DNA from: Caenorhabditis elegans
Taxonomy: Eukaryota; Nematoda; Chromadorea; Rhabditida; Rhabditidae
Assembly (NCBI RefSeq): GCF_000002985.6
Contig: NC_003282.8
Location: 7,936,001-8,000,000, forward strand
Direction of reading: 5' to 3'
Length of the DNA stretch: 64,000 bases
The notes under the pieces are model-generated. The model had not been told where the DNA came from and did not search any database. It saw nothing but the letters and a program-made list of their open reading frames with translations. The translations under genes and the position numbers were made by a program. Below are positions 21,580 to 33,526 of this stretch, piece by piece. Positions within the stretch are counted from its first letter, which is position 1, and the number at the start of each line of letters is the position of its first letter.

Positions 21580-24500
21580 ATGCAGTCGGATAATGTCGGT
21601 CGTGGCCGTGGAAGCCGTGGTGGTTCTCGTGGAGGTAGTGGACGTGGTAGAGGACGTGGAGGATACGGAGACTCGTATCGTCCGGATTTAGAAACGAGAG
21701 AAACCCATGTAACGTATCAAGGCAAGGTAAAGTATGAAGGAGGAGACCGTCATGATTTCAACTATGAGAAGACGCCAACTGGAAGTTATCGTGGCTCGCA
21801 TCGAGATGGTCAGGAAGGATCGAGAGGCAACCGCGGATCATTCAGAGGTGGACGAGGAGGTTACGACAGAAGACGTGATGATGAAGAATCAAAAGCAGAA
21901 AATCGTTTTGGAGGGTACAATCGGGGAGCAAATGGCGGAAACTATCGCGGGAGAACTGGCGGGAGCGGCAGAGGTGGATCGACCCAAACCACTACCGTGG
22001 ATCCTAAATATAATGGATTGATCTTGGAAAATTCAGCAGAGCCAAAGCTTAAAGGTGAGTATTATTTGAGTATTATTTTGTATTTAAATAGCGACTGATT
22101 TTTAAATTAATTTTTGATCTCGCACCTGTGATTTTTCGGGGAACGAACCGAAATAATTTCGATCTCGGGCGGGAAATTGTTTTTCGAGATTTAAAAAAAA
22201 TCTTCCCACCAACAAAGAAATACCAATGCGGAGGCACATAACAAACAATTTTGAGAAATCAGTAATTTGATAAAATAGAAGACTGAATAGTTATGAAATC
22301 AATAAAAGCTAACGAAATCAACATATTTTCTTTTTTTAGCATATTTAAAAATTGTTTCATCTGATCAAAACATTGAACAAAGGGTGGTGCGCGCTCTCTC
22401 ACATGGATACGGTAGATGAAAAGTGTGCGACTTCGCGTCAGGTGTGATCACAATCTTCTAGAATTTTCGCATTCCCAAAAACTTGAAATTTAGGCCTTTC
22501 TCTGCGTTTAGTTGATCGTTTCTTTCCCGTTCTTATTTTGAATTTTGATATCATTGCTTTTATTTTTTAAATAATAATTTGAACTATACTTTTTTCAGGA
22601 CTTAACTCTGACATGAATCAGAAGCAAAATCCAAGACTTGCCCTGAACATCTTCGGGCTTGAGCTCTCTGAGCGAACGATTTTCCGGCATGTTGTGCAAA
22701 TGAAGCTCATCGATCGTCAGCACAATAAGGAGTATATTCTTACAACAATGAGTGCCAGGTGAGTGTACTGTTCGTTTAAAATTTACACTTTTATTTCAGA
22801 GGACGTGGAAACCGTGCAACAAAGCAAAAAGATAACTTTATTCTTCTTGACATCCTACTCAAACAGTGGGCCGCGAAGAAGGGTCAGCAGAATCTTCCTG
22901 CATTCGCGTACGACGGTGCACAGTCTTTATTCACTTTGGAGGGAATCAGCTTGGTATGATTTCATTTTTTTTTCTTTCTTGTATTTGGGTTTATAGATGG
23001 TCGATATCAAGAAAGAAGATGCTCTCGAAATCCCGGAACTTTCCAATTTTCTGAAGGATTCCATCTCGTTCCTCAGCGGCGATTTGGAGATCTCTTGTGA
23101 ACCGGATCTCGAGAAACCGTCATTCGTTCAGACGGAGCTTAACGAATGGAGTGATCCAAGATTCTACGCTTATTTGGATATTGTGACATCACAGAGTGCC
23201 ATTAGAAGGTATTATTAATTTCTTACTTATTGCTTTCCAAATGTATCTTCAGCGAAAGATATTTGTCGCAGTCGAAAGGTCTCTATGTCCACACTCAAAG
23301 CTTGGAGGAGCTTCGCGTGAAATGGGCTGTTGCAGCAAAAGGAATCCACAAAGGATGCCGAATCGTCGGAGCAAACGGACCTCTTCCAATTCTAGAACTC
23401 GATCGTTAGTTTCATTCGCGTTCATACCTTTGCAATTTTATATATTTGCAGCTCAATCGACTCAGTACTATGCTTCAATCCCACTCAGTCAGATGTTGCA
23501 GTACGCATTTCCTCGTGATTTTCCGCCAAACCGTATCGTTAATCCAAATATGAAACTGCAAAGAGCCGTGAAACTATTGTTGAAGGATTTAAAATGCAAC
23601 CCATATTACGATGACAAACAGATTTGGGCTACGAACACTATCACAGTGTCGGATGTTGACTACAACGCGCCGAAAGATCCAGAATTCAGACAAAAGTATC
23701 CAAATCTGAAATTCCCAATGCTTCCTGCAGTTCAATGCGGCACTGGACCACACAAGCGCCTCATGCCGCTCGAATATTTGAAGGTTCTTCCTTATCAATC
23801 CATTGACCGCCGTGTACTCGAAGAGTTTGAGCTTACAGTAAGTTTAAATTTTTCATATATGTCATCTTAATTCAACTTACAGCCACGAGCGAATGCCCCG
23901 AACGAACGCTGGTCAACTCTTCAAAAACACTACGATCAATTTGGTTTCAACGATCAAGTCATGAAAGATTTTGGTGTCCAAATCTGCAATGATCCTTTCA
24001 ACAACGTCAGTGAGATCGACGGTGAAAGAGTCCTCGCGCCTAGTGTTGCATATGCAGACCCGGTACACGTGGATGATGAGAAGCGTGACTGGAAAGCACA
24101 AGACAAAAAGTTTGTTACACCTGCTACGATTGACCATTTGATGTTCGTTCTAGTAGCAGGTTATACTCGAACTTGGGATGCTGATTGCGATGCAACCAAA
24201 TTTGTCGCGAAAGCATTCATGCAGCGTTGCAAGGACAAAGGAATGCACATTGGCAGTTATAGCATGGATCAGCACAATGGCGAACGAGGCAGCGAAAATT
24301 TCCTTACTTCGGTCTTCAAAAACTTGGTGACTCATCCAAACTACCGGGATTCGTCTTTCACTCCGTTCGTCTTGTTTATTTCCGATGACGTTCCTAACAT
24401 TCATGAGTGCCTCAAATTCGAAGAGCGTATGAGTGACATTCCAACGCAGCACGTACTTCTCAAAAATGTCAAAAAGATGCGTGACAACATCGAAAAGAAG

Positions 24501-25663
24501 TCTCAAGGTGGAAGAAGAGCATATGATTTGACTCTTGACAATATTGTGATGAAAGCCAACATTAAATGCGGTGGACTTAACTACACAGCAGATATTCCAA
24601 GAGAGTTAGTTGGGCGCACATCATACATTATTAAATTAATTTTTACAGTCTTGCGTGCTGGAATGAAGTTTCTACCTTCGTAATTGGAATGGACGTTGCT
24701 CATCCTGACCGAAACGCTGCGAGAGAAGGAAATCCATCCACCGTCGGAGTAAGTTATCAACATAGCCGTGTCGCTACAAATTTATTTTATAGCTGTCCTG
24801 CAATTCTGCTGAAAACCCATACTCGTTCATTGGAGACTTCTTATACACCGATCCTAGAAGAGAGGCGATCCAGGATGAAATTTTGCGAAAATTCACTGAC
24901 CAAAGCGTTCGAAACTTTGCCGAAATTCGAGGTTTCCCAAAGAAAGTAATCATCTTCCGTGATGGTGTTTCATTCGGTGAAGAGACTGCGGCTCTGAAGG
25001 AGGTGGAAATCATTGAGCAAACCATTAAGACAGCCGCTAAGTCCATGGGCCATTCTGATTATGCTCCAAAAGTATTAGCCATTGTTGTTAAAAAACGTCA
25101 CCACACTCGATTCTACGCCAAGGGAGGACATCACGGGAACATGCCGATCGTAAGTTCTTAAAACAATAATCTGTTAAAATTGTACGTCTTATTTTTCAGA
25201 ATCCGCTTCCCGATACATCTGTTGGTGGTGATATTGCCGAATATGGAAAAAGACAAATCTTCATCCAAGCTTTCCGGCCAGTGCAAGGTACTGCAAAGGT
25301 TCCATCATTCTTGGTTATTCGAGATGATGAGGAAGTTTCGGACGAACATGTTGCCAAAATGGTTTGCGCCGTATGCAGTCTTCATCAGGTACAGACAACT
25401 GATTTCTTTCTAACACAAAGGAAAATTTTAGCTTGTTAACAGTCCAACATCCATCCCAACTCCAGTTTACGTTGCTCATGAGCTCGCCAAGAGAGGAACC
25501 GGGCTTTACAAAGCTTATAGGTATAATGTGATTATTCAATGCAACTTAAAATTTTAATTTTTTCAGGTTCAAGAATGGCGAACTCTTTGATGATTGGGAA
25601 ACGCTCACCACTCAACTCTCCTATAGCACTCTCGATCGACTTTCAAAAGTTCGAGTTGTTTAG
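21580..25663 (+). CDS. csr-1: CSR-1, germline Argonaute with RG-rich N terminus, 1030 aa
   Basis: Twelve exons: 21580-22054, 22599-22758, 22800-22953, 22997-23208, 23253-23404, 23452-23837, 23883-24604, 24649-24748, 24793-25149, 25200-25388, 25432-25520 and 25567-25663 (TAG); 1030 residues. Exon 1 encodes an intrinsically disordered Arg-Gly region with many RGG/GRG motifs. The rest contains the N and PAZ regions (PAZ about 385-510) and a PIWI domain. Its catalytic residues are visible: Asp769 in GMDVAHPD, Asp844 in IIFRDG and His985 in VYVAHE, so slicer chemistry should be intact. CSR-1 binds 22G small RNAs antisense to germline genes, licenses their expression, and is needed for chromosome segregation and embryogenesis (established). 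A Met at codon 164 in exon 2 can start the short isoform of 867 residues. A likely trans-splice acceptor lies 6 bases before the first ATG. Confidence 0.97.
22055..22598 (+). promoter_or_regulatory. csr-1: csr-1 intron 1, likely promoter of the short isoform
   Basis: At 544 bp this intron is about ten times longer than the other csr-1 introns, which are about 45-50 bp. It separates the RG-repeat exon from exon 2, where Met164 begins the short isoform at 22613. It contains GC-rich patches (near 22125-22170 and 22380-22445) unlike the other introns. It is known that the long and short CSR-1 isoforms are expressed differently. That the promoter of the short form lies here is inference from the geometry. 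Confidence 0.5.
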
Positions 25664-28600
25664 GCGTGCAACTCTTTCCCTGTTGTTCCTACATTCCTCA
25701 TGTCTCGAATATCCTGAGACTTAGTTCAATAGATAAATTCCTCCGCTCGTAATATTTTAACTGTTAAATTTTCCTCCCTTAAAGTCTCATCTTATTTTTT
25801 CCCTTTTTCTTGCCTCCACCCTCTCTTCTCAAGCTCCTCCCATTCTTCGTTTGTTTTTGAATATAGAGAAGCGCAGCCAGTATTTCTCTTGAATACAACA
25901 CAACTTGCTCTTCTTTCCATTCAAATATAATTATCATTTCTGGTGATATGTTGAACAATCGGTCTTCTCACATATGTTCACTGGAAGATTTCTTTTCATA
26001 TGAAATTGTGGAAAGAATATCCTACCTTTACCTTGTTCCACTGGTTAGTATAACTTCATTATATAAATGTCGTGTTGAATAATGTTGTTTTTATTTTTAT
26101 CTTTGCATGAATTTTTGTGGCAGATTTTATTCAACGATGAAAAGTTGAAACAGTGTATGCAAAAGATCTTTTGATTCGTGTGAAACATTTACCCCTGCCA
26201 TACGGCCTGCGTAATCTAATTTTTTGGTGAAGGCTCAAGAAAATGAATTTGTTGCTCATAAAACATGATCCATAAAATGTTTTCATGACACATTTTTCGT
26301 TGACTCCTGGGGGGTATACAACTGCGAAACTCAGGAATTCATGAGTTTTCACGTGGCATTCATCTGGTTTTATTAATGACACATGATAATTAGTTATTTG
26401 TGTGCAGCCACTGAAAGAGCTTCATCTATCTGAAATACAACAGCTCGTCTACCGAATGAAATGACGCACCGAATGTGGAATAAAAAGAGAAATTCAGAAG
26501 ATGTGCCCTTCTCTTCTCAGCTTCTCATGAATAAATTTGTGAGAATTTCAGAATTCCGAAAGACCATAGATTCTTGCTGGTTTGAAACCCATTATATAAA
26601 TAGTACATTAACACGATATCTATTTAAAAAAGGAAATTGTTTCTTGCGGGGAAATTGATAAATAACTTTCGGATTGATAATTGTAAATTCCATTTTGAAT
26701 TTCTGCTCCCTGAAAACCCTCTTCATAAAAATTTCGAGCTTTATGCCACAGTTTCGATTTCTCATTTCTCCCTCGCCTTTCTGAAACAAAGCTGCTATTT
26801 TCTGAACGTTAATGATATTTTCGCCGTCAGATGCTCAGAATACAACTATGTTGAGTTCGAATGAGCAAAGAAAAAAAAGGGAGAGAGAGAGAGTGAGAAA
26901 GAGAGCTTCATCTTCTCCTTTTTCTGATAATGAGCTCTTTTTGCTGATCCATCATTATCCGAGAAATGACACGAGAAAGGATATGTGATGAAGAAAAAGG
27001 AAAAGTTGAGGGAGGTATAAATTGAGAATTCATACATGAAAACATACAAATAATGTTTCTTTTAGAATTATCTTTGATTTGGAGCATTAAACCTATGTAA
27101 AATAATATTTTTATATGGAAGCTAAACTCTGGAAATCGACAATCAAATTTGTTTCTTCACTTTTTCGAACACTCCGAAACTTTTAGTGGTAGAATAAATT
27201 TCATTGAGCAACGTAGATATTTCCCTAATTTTCTTCTAATTATCCATATTATGTTGCAACAAAGAATGACTTCGATGAGACCTTTTCTGAGAAGTGTACG
27301 GTAAAAATAATATATTCGGGAACCATTTTTCTGTCTCACCAACACTATTCAATGATATACTTACTTCATGAATCAACCGAAAAAATAACACACTTCCCAT
27401 AACGAATCTAATTTCCAAACTTCCTCTTTTAGTCCGAAAATTTTTATTTTCCATGTTCCAATCCCTAAGTTGCAATTTTCCTGAACTCTGTTCTATTTTT
27501 TACGAAATTTTCCTAAACCAAGTTTAATCTTGAGGAAAATGTTTTTGAATTTATGAGAGATACGTATTATTTGTGAAACCACTTTCGAAATATGTATGTA
27601 AACAAAGTTTTATAGACATCCACGAAACGATATCTTAGAATAAAAACAAGTTTCTCGACCGGACGTACGACGTTAAGCGGATTCACATATTTCCTTTGAC
27701 TAATGTAATGTTCGAAAATTAACGATGATGGGGATTTTAAAAATTGAATGAAGAGGTTAGACAGCTTAATGTGAAAATATGAGAACTTTGGGCTTTAGGC
27801 TATAATACGTAAATTCTTAATCTCTTTCAAGAAAATTTTAAAATGTTCTAGACTATCGAAAACTGTTCCAAAGGACAAAATTGTTCGGCTTTTTCTATTA
27901 ATGTTCGTCTTCTCTAAAAAGAAAAAGAGAAGCCATTCGAAATTCCAAATAATGAGTTTATTCTTATTCCTCGGGATTTCTCTACTTTTTTTGGTTTTTG
28001 TTGTCTACTCATTAATAAGGGACTTTGAAGTCATTTAGTTGTGTAAAAATAAATGAAAAATAATCTGATATCTCGGTGCGATAATATCGTGAGCTACAGT
28101 TAGATGGCCCAATCCGTGTAATATATTTTTGAAGATGTACTGTCCGCAATTATTTTTTTAGTTAGGAAATATCTACATTTCTATATTTCTGAACTTTTTG
28201 AAGTTTGCGAGCGCATGACATTCTGATCATTTAGATAATATATGTATACAAATGAGTCAGAATGATCTTCTTGTTCAATGAAGCGATTTCTTCAAATAAT
28301 CTGTTCTCTTTTTTTTTCAATTTTTTAAATATTAAAACTTTTTATTTTGTTTAAAAACAAAGTAAGAACTCATCGTTCCGATGTTTAGAGGGTTTAAAAT
28401 ATAATTCTCTCTCTTTTCTTGGTGAGAGGAAATGAAAAGAAAACACTTGAAACGGACTTGCTTCCTTGCTGTCTCATCATCTTCTTCTATGTTCACAAAA
28501 TTGCTTTCACGTTTGCATTTTTGTTGTTGAATTCGTTTGGCATTTAACGAACATCTCGAAATGCGAAAAGAAGAAAGGAACGGCAGTTGAAAAGTTTGAA

Positions 28601-29737
28601 TTGGGTCAAGGAACTTTTTTTGGACTAAAAAGTAGTAAATAGACATAAAATAGGCGATAGATAATGTTGGGGCGCCTGACGACTGCATTTGAAAATTTAA
28701 CAAGTGCCGGACAGTTGGTTAACGCCCCTGTGAACGGCCCTCTGTGAAATTTTCATGAAAAATGTTATATTTTCAAATCAATCAAATACTTTATAGAATT
28801 TCTATATTAATTTTTTATTCAAAAAGTTGGATTTACATACTAAAATAAACAGTTTAGTTCGGTTTCCGAACTCAGTTTCTGCACGGCCTGTGCTGTGTGG
28901 CATCTGTTCTGAAATTCTGAAATGATATACCAAAGAGATCACAAAAAGAACACTATATCATTCAAATAGATTAGACCATAGACTGGATCACAGAGTAATT
29001 AGAATTTAAGAAAGTGTAAAAGATTTGAAGTTACAGTGCAAGTCTCAGCCATTTTGACGATCGGAGAACTATAATTTGACCAACTACACTTGTTTTGGAA
29101 TTTTTTTTCTCATAGGCATAGTTTAAGTCTTAATTTTTTCACATTTAGAAATATTTTTAGGTTCAAAATGAACTGACTCTCGAGTTTTTGTGTATCATCA
29201 ATTCCTGCTTCAAAACTAAAATATATCCAGATACTTATTTATATTTTGCAGAGTTTATTTATTATTTTCAATCCTTTCTAATCATGTTTTGATAGCCTTA
29301 CAATTTGACGTATTTTTGTTAATGCTCAAAAATCATGAGTAAAACATGATGAATATTCAAAACTATTTTAAAACAGATCTCTGAACAGTTACTCATAAAA
29401 ATTCATACTTTTGTAGACTTCCGTATGTCAACATAGACTTCTAAAGATCTATACGTAATTTTGTCCTCTTATGGTGTATAATCATCTCCATTCCATTCCA
29501 ATTTATTGCAAATTTTTTCAATTTGCATCTTATTCACCAACATGAAATGACCTATTCTTTCATTCCTTTTTTGATGCATTTTTCATTTTTCAATGAGAAT
29601 AACAACATTTCTCAGAAATAAATGGAAAGGAATGTCTGATGGATATTTATGAAGATGATGGTTCATTGTGTTTAGATTCTCTATTCATTGTGCATTTGGA
29701 GCAGGCATTCCATGGAACCAAAACCAGTTCGTCTATC

Positions 29738-30040
29738 GCCCGGAAAACGCCTCAATCAGACTCGAAAATGAGAATAAAATCGGGAAACCTACAAAAAATA
29801 GAGACGGAGAGAATCACCTTGATCGGGGTATTTATTGTGTTTGACATTAGATATTTTCCACGATTTCAAGAGCTCAAATATAGTTAGACTAGATGTTCCG
29901 CGAGGCTTGTCGGGGGCGTATTCAGTCGTCTTTCTTTTGCCCTTCTAACAGCCTTGTGTGTAATTGGACAAGTCCGGGGTTTGCTATTTATTTTTGAGTT
30001 TTTTTTAAATTTATCGCTTTTCCGGAGGCGTTTTCCGGGC
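29738..30040. repeat. Perfect 16-bp GC-rich inverted repeat, 271 bp apart
   Basis: GCCCGGAAAACGCCTC at 29738-29753 and its exact reverse complement at 30025-30040. The flanks do not extend the match. It could be the relics of a foldback element or a structured region. It is unlikely by chance in such AT-rich DNA. Confidence 0.6.
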
Positions 30041-30970
30041 TAGATGTGAGAAGATGATGGAAGGCAGGCGGGCGTTGAAAACTCTTCCCATTGACGCCTT
30101 GATATAGACACATTGATTACTCGTGTACCAAAGTATTTATTCTACTTTAAAACTTTGAAAGTTTCAGAAGTTGGCATTGCGAGTTCAAAATAATTTTTAA
30201 TCTGAAATTTGAATTAAAAAACTTTCATGTATATTTCTACATCACATTTTTCTCTTCATCTTCTCATAATGATGAGCATATGTGAATCTCAATGTCTGTC
30301 ATCTTACTTTTTCTCTTCTCATTAGTGTCTTTTTGCTCGACAGAGCCCATTACGTCATTTACGATTCACTAACTTTTTGGGTGGTTTGGGCGGAGAACGT
30401 GAATCAACGCGAAAAGAGAGCGTACTTTTCAATTCTCAAATTGGAAGTTGATGAAGAGAGAAAAATAGTGGGGGAACGTCAAAAGGAAGCGAAAACAAAA
30501 AATACTACGATATGACAGAAAAATGAAAAAAAAAAGGAAATTGGAAGTCTATTACAGAGAACAATGAGGGGGTTTCCAACTTGGATCGAGAGTTTTGAAT
30601 TTGAGATTATGAAGATAAATACAACATTTAAATACTCGTTTTTGCAAAAAGTAATAGCTTCGTACAAATAACTATACTTAACGTTAGCCTAAATAGATAC
30701 ACCACCTTTTCATCACTTGATTTCAATTATTCCAGTAAACAGCCAAGGAATCTGACGCCATAACCACCGGAACATAGGTTTATAAGCATAACCTACAAGA
30801 ATATAAAAATAAAAAACCCACAAGTTTTATAATCAAAAAGAAGTGTTGTCAATTTAAGTTTCAGTAGGTCATCGAACTATATTTGAACGTCAGGCGCCCA
30901 GAATAAACTTTTAGGCTCACATTTATGGTGTTAAAAAAGTGAGCAAAACGTGCTGTTAATTTACTTTTGG

Positions 30971-31250
30971 TGGCCCAAACTCCCAGGGGGCATAAAATTA
31001 GGGGGCATCGTGCTCTTAGGGGACATTCACTCCAAGGGGGCATCACTCAAAGGGGGCATCAGGGGTCAATGTTCTTAGGGGGCATTCTCAAAAGTCCCAA
31101 AGGGGGCAAATTTTTCAAATGAGTACTTGTTAAAAATACGATTTTTAATTATTTGGCAGAAATGGAATTCGGTCTTCAATAATAATTAAACTGTTTGTAA
31201 TGGGAAAATTATGATGTTTTGTTTGTTTTGTTGAACAAGAAAAACTAGCG
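30971..31250 (+). repeat. GGGGGCAT repeat family, copy 1 (segments A and B)
   Basis: 30971-31125 carries an array of GGGGGCAT(C/T) words separated by short unique spacers (segment A). About 31126-31250 (segment B) includes ATTATGATGTTTTGT. Segment A is nearly identical to 33746-33885. Segment B matches the reverse complement of about 34245-34400. The repeat lies upstream of the PTP-like gene. Confidence 0.75.
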
Positions 31251-31457
31251 AATTTTTATATTCGATTAAAATCGACGTGACCTTTTCCAACATTTATTTT
31301 TTGTTTTCTCCCCCTTTATTCCACGTTGATTCCATCACACACAACTTTTCCAAAGTTTGTTATTTCTCAATCTCCCACTATTATTAAGAAACGTAAAGAA
31401 TCTCAAAGAGGTTTGGATTACAAAGTCAATTTTGATTTGAGAAGAAAGTAACAAAGG

Positions 31458-33526
31458 ATGGAAAAGAAGGAGAAGAAGTCAGTGATTCAAAGAGTGAAAA
31501 GGACGCTTCGGCAGAGGAGCAAAAGTACGGACGCTAGCAGTGAACAGAAGAAAGGGACGAAGACTGTTGAGTGAGTTGAGAACTTTCAGGAGTTTTATCA
31601 TCTTTCTAGCGTGGTCTCTAACTTGTAAAAGGGATATAGTGAGAAGAACTGCACTACAAAATTAGAGATCTGCGCTAAAAAAGGATAGGGTGTTTGCCGA
31701 TAATGTTTGCAAAAAAAGATTTTCAGCGACGCGGAAGCTCCCTCGAAAATTACCAGAGTGAAGGCGGCAATCACGAATCGTACAAGATCCATAGGAATCA
31801 AGATCTCAATTTCGGTAGACTTTCGGTTTCCAGTGGCTCCATGATAATTGTTCCATATTTTCAGAAAGAGTGCAATACGACAACTAGCAAAGGTAGTTCT
31901 CGGGAGTCGGATCAAAAGACGAAAAACTCCGTTCTGAGTTCAGTAGACATGGAAGAGGACCCAGAAGCACCTGTGCAGACCCCGGATTTGATGATGATTG
32001 AGATCAAGAAGGAAGAGCTGAAAGAGAAGAAAGAGAAGGAGAAGAAAGATGAAGAGAAACGGGAGAGACAGGAGGATAGGAAAGAGGAGAGAAAAGAGAA
32101 TAAGAGAGAAGATAAGAAAGAAGAAAAGAAAGAAGAAAAGAAAGAAGAAAAGAAAGAAGTGAGGAAGGACTGCCGGGAAAATTCGGTGTATTTCATGGAA
32201 AGGTCGGATGAGAAGGGGGTGAAGAAGAAGCACTCGAAGAAGCACTCGAAGCAGAAAACAAAGATGTGGCTGGGAATGCCTTCTGCGCTCAACTTCTGCA
32301 ACAAGAACAATGGTAAGAGCTTTTGGAGGAGTCTACCGATCATCTATAAACTTTGCTTTCAGACATCCAAAAGATTCGAGAAGAATTTGGGTTCCTCGAC
32401 TCGCTTGTCTGCAACAAGACCACTGAAGCTTTTGAAGCAAACAAAGTTCGAAATCGTGAAGGGGTAAGCTGATTGGAGACAAGGTTTTCCTGAATATAAA
32501 AATTTCAGTGTCCGAAGATCTACGATGAAAATCGGGTTCAACTGAATCGTCCAGGACACGAGGATGTCAACTACATCAACGCCAGTGTCATCACCTTGAC
32601 AGATGTATGTAGAAGGATGGCTTGCGTGCCTGCCTACGTGCATCTTGTTGTCCTATATTTTGTCATTTTCCAGTTCGAGCACAAGCTAATCGTCGCCCAA
32701 CTTCCCCAGATGGAAAACGAAAGTTTCGTGGAAGACTTTTGGTACATGATCTACCAGGAACAGATACATCTTGTCTACTTGATGGTCCCGGATGACAAGC
32801 TGAAGAACACCACGACTTCTTTGTTCAACGACGAGAATGGTGGCTATCAGTACACTGGAAAGATGTTTATCAACAATCGGCGTGCCGACGTTTCTGGAGA
32901 TCCAAAGGAATATACGATTGAAGTATTGCCCGAAGGAAATTCAGATTCTGTCATATGCCAGGTATGGTCTCAAGAACATAACATGAACAGGAAAAATTAA
33001 ATTTAGGTTCATCATCATGCTCCATGGAAGCATCTGCAGCAACCACCAAAAACTCTTCCGATCATCAAAATGATTCACCAATTTCTTTCGGAGAAGCAGG
33101 TGCAAAACGCTGGAGTCTGCGTGGTCAGCTTGTTCGGATGCGGTCGTGCGTGCAGCTTCATTGGTGCTCTCTACGCAATCAACCAGCTCAATAATGGAAT
33201 TGAGCCCAATGTAACTAAAAACCTAGTTGAATGCTTTACAATAATTTTATTTCAGATTTGCGAGATCATGAAGAATATCAAACAGCAGCGTCCAGGAGGA
33301 GTCGAATCTTTTGCTCAATACGCCAGTATTTATGCAATTGTGTTTGACTACATTGCGGTAAGTTACTATTTTGGAAATAAACTATAACTATTTCAATTTT
33401 CAGCGCAAACGTGGCGGAAAGAAGGCTCCCGTAAACAAGGACATCAATCGATTCATTGATGAGCTCGCCGAGATCTCCCCAGCATGCTCCCCGACAAAAG
33501 TGATGCCTTTGAGCACTGAGCTATAG
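31458..33526 (+). CDS. Inactive protein tyrosine phosphatase-like protein with Lys/Glu-rich N terminus, 520 aa
   Basis: Nine exons: 31458-31570, 31727-31814, 31865-32312, 32363-32463, 32509-32604, 32674-32961, 33007-33210, 33256-33357 and 33404-33526 (TAG). Residues 1-215 are disordered, with a long KKEE-type charged run encoded by a 12-15 bp purine tandem array near 32000-32160. From about 217 a classical PTP domain is recognisable: NKVRNREGCPKIYDENRVQL, then NYINAS, and a helical C terminus. The signature loop reads VVSLFGCGRAC in place of the usual VHCSAGxGRTG: the nucleophilic Cys is Ser419, the His is Val and the Arg is kept (Arg425). The WPD loop lacks its Asp. It is therefore expected to be a pseudophosphatase that may bind but not hydrolyse phosphotyrosine. 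Nematodes have a large divergent PTP family, many members germline or sperm expressed (established); expression of this one is unknown. AATAAATAAA follows the stop near 33580. Confidence 0.85.

Larger units (their letters stand above)
25664..31457. other. 5.8 kb gene-poor interval between csr-1 and the PTP-like gene
   Basis: The longest stretch here without a supported gene. It holds the csr-1 3' UTR, a GA-rich microsatellite at about 26878-26906, a perfect 16-bp inverted repeat at 29738-29753 and 30025-30040, and the first GGGGGCAT repeat copy at about 30971-31250. Open frames of 60-123 codons on either strand lack convincing splice partners and codon character. A non-coding transcript cannot be excluded. 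Confidence 0.5.

Noticed and set aside
31912-32343. Long minus-strand open frame (143 codons, Ser/Phe-rich) opposite the PTP-like gene
   Set aside because: It is the antisense of the purine-rich Lys/Glu repeat and of supported plus-strand exons; composition alone explains it.
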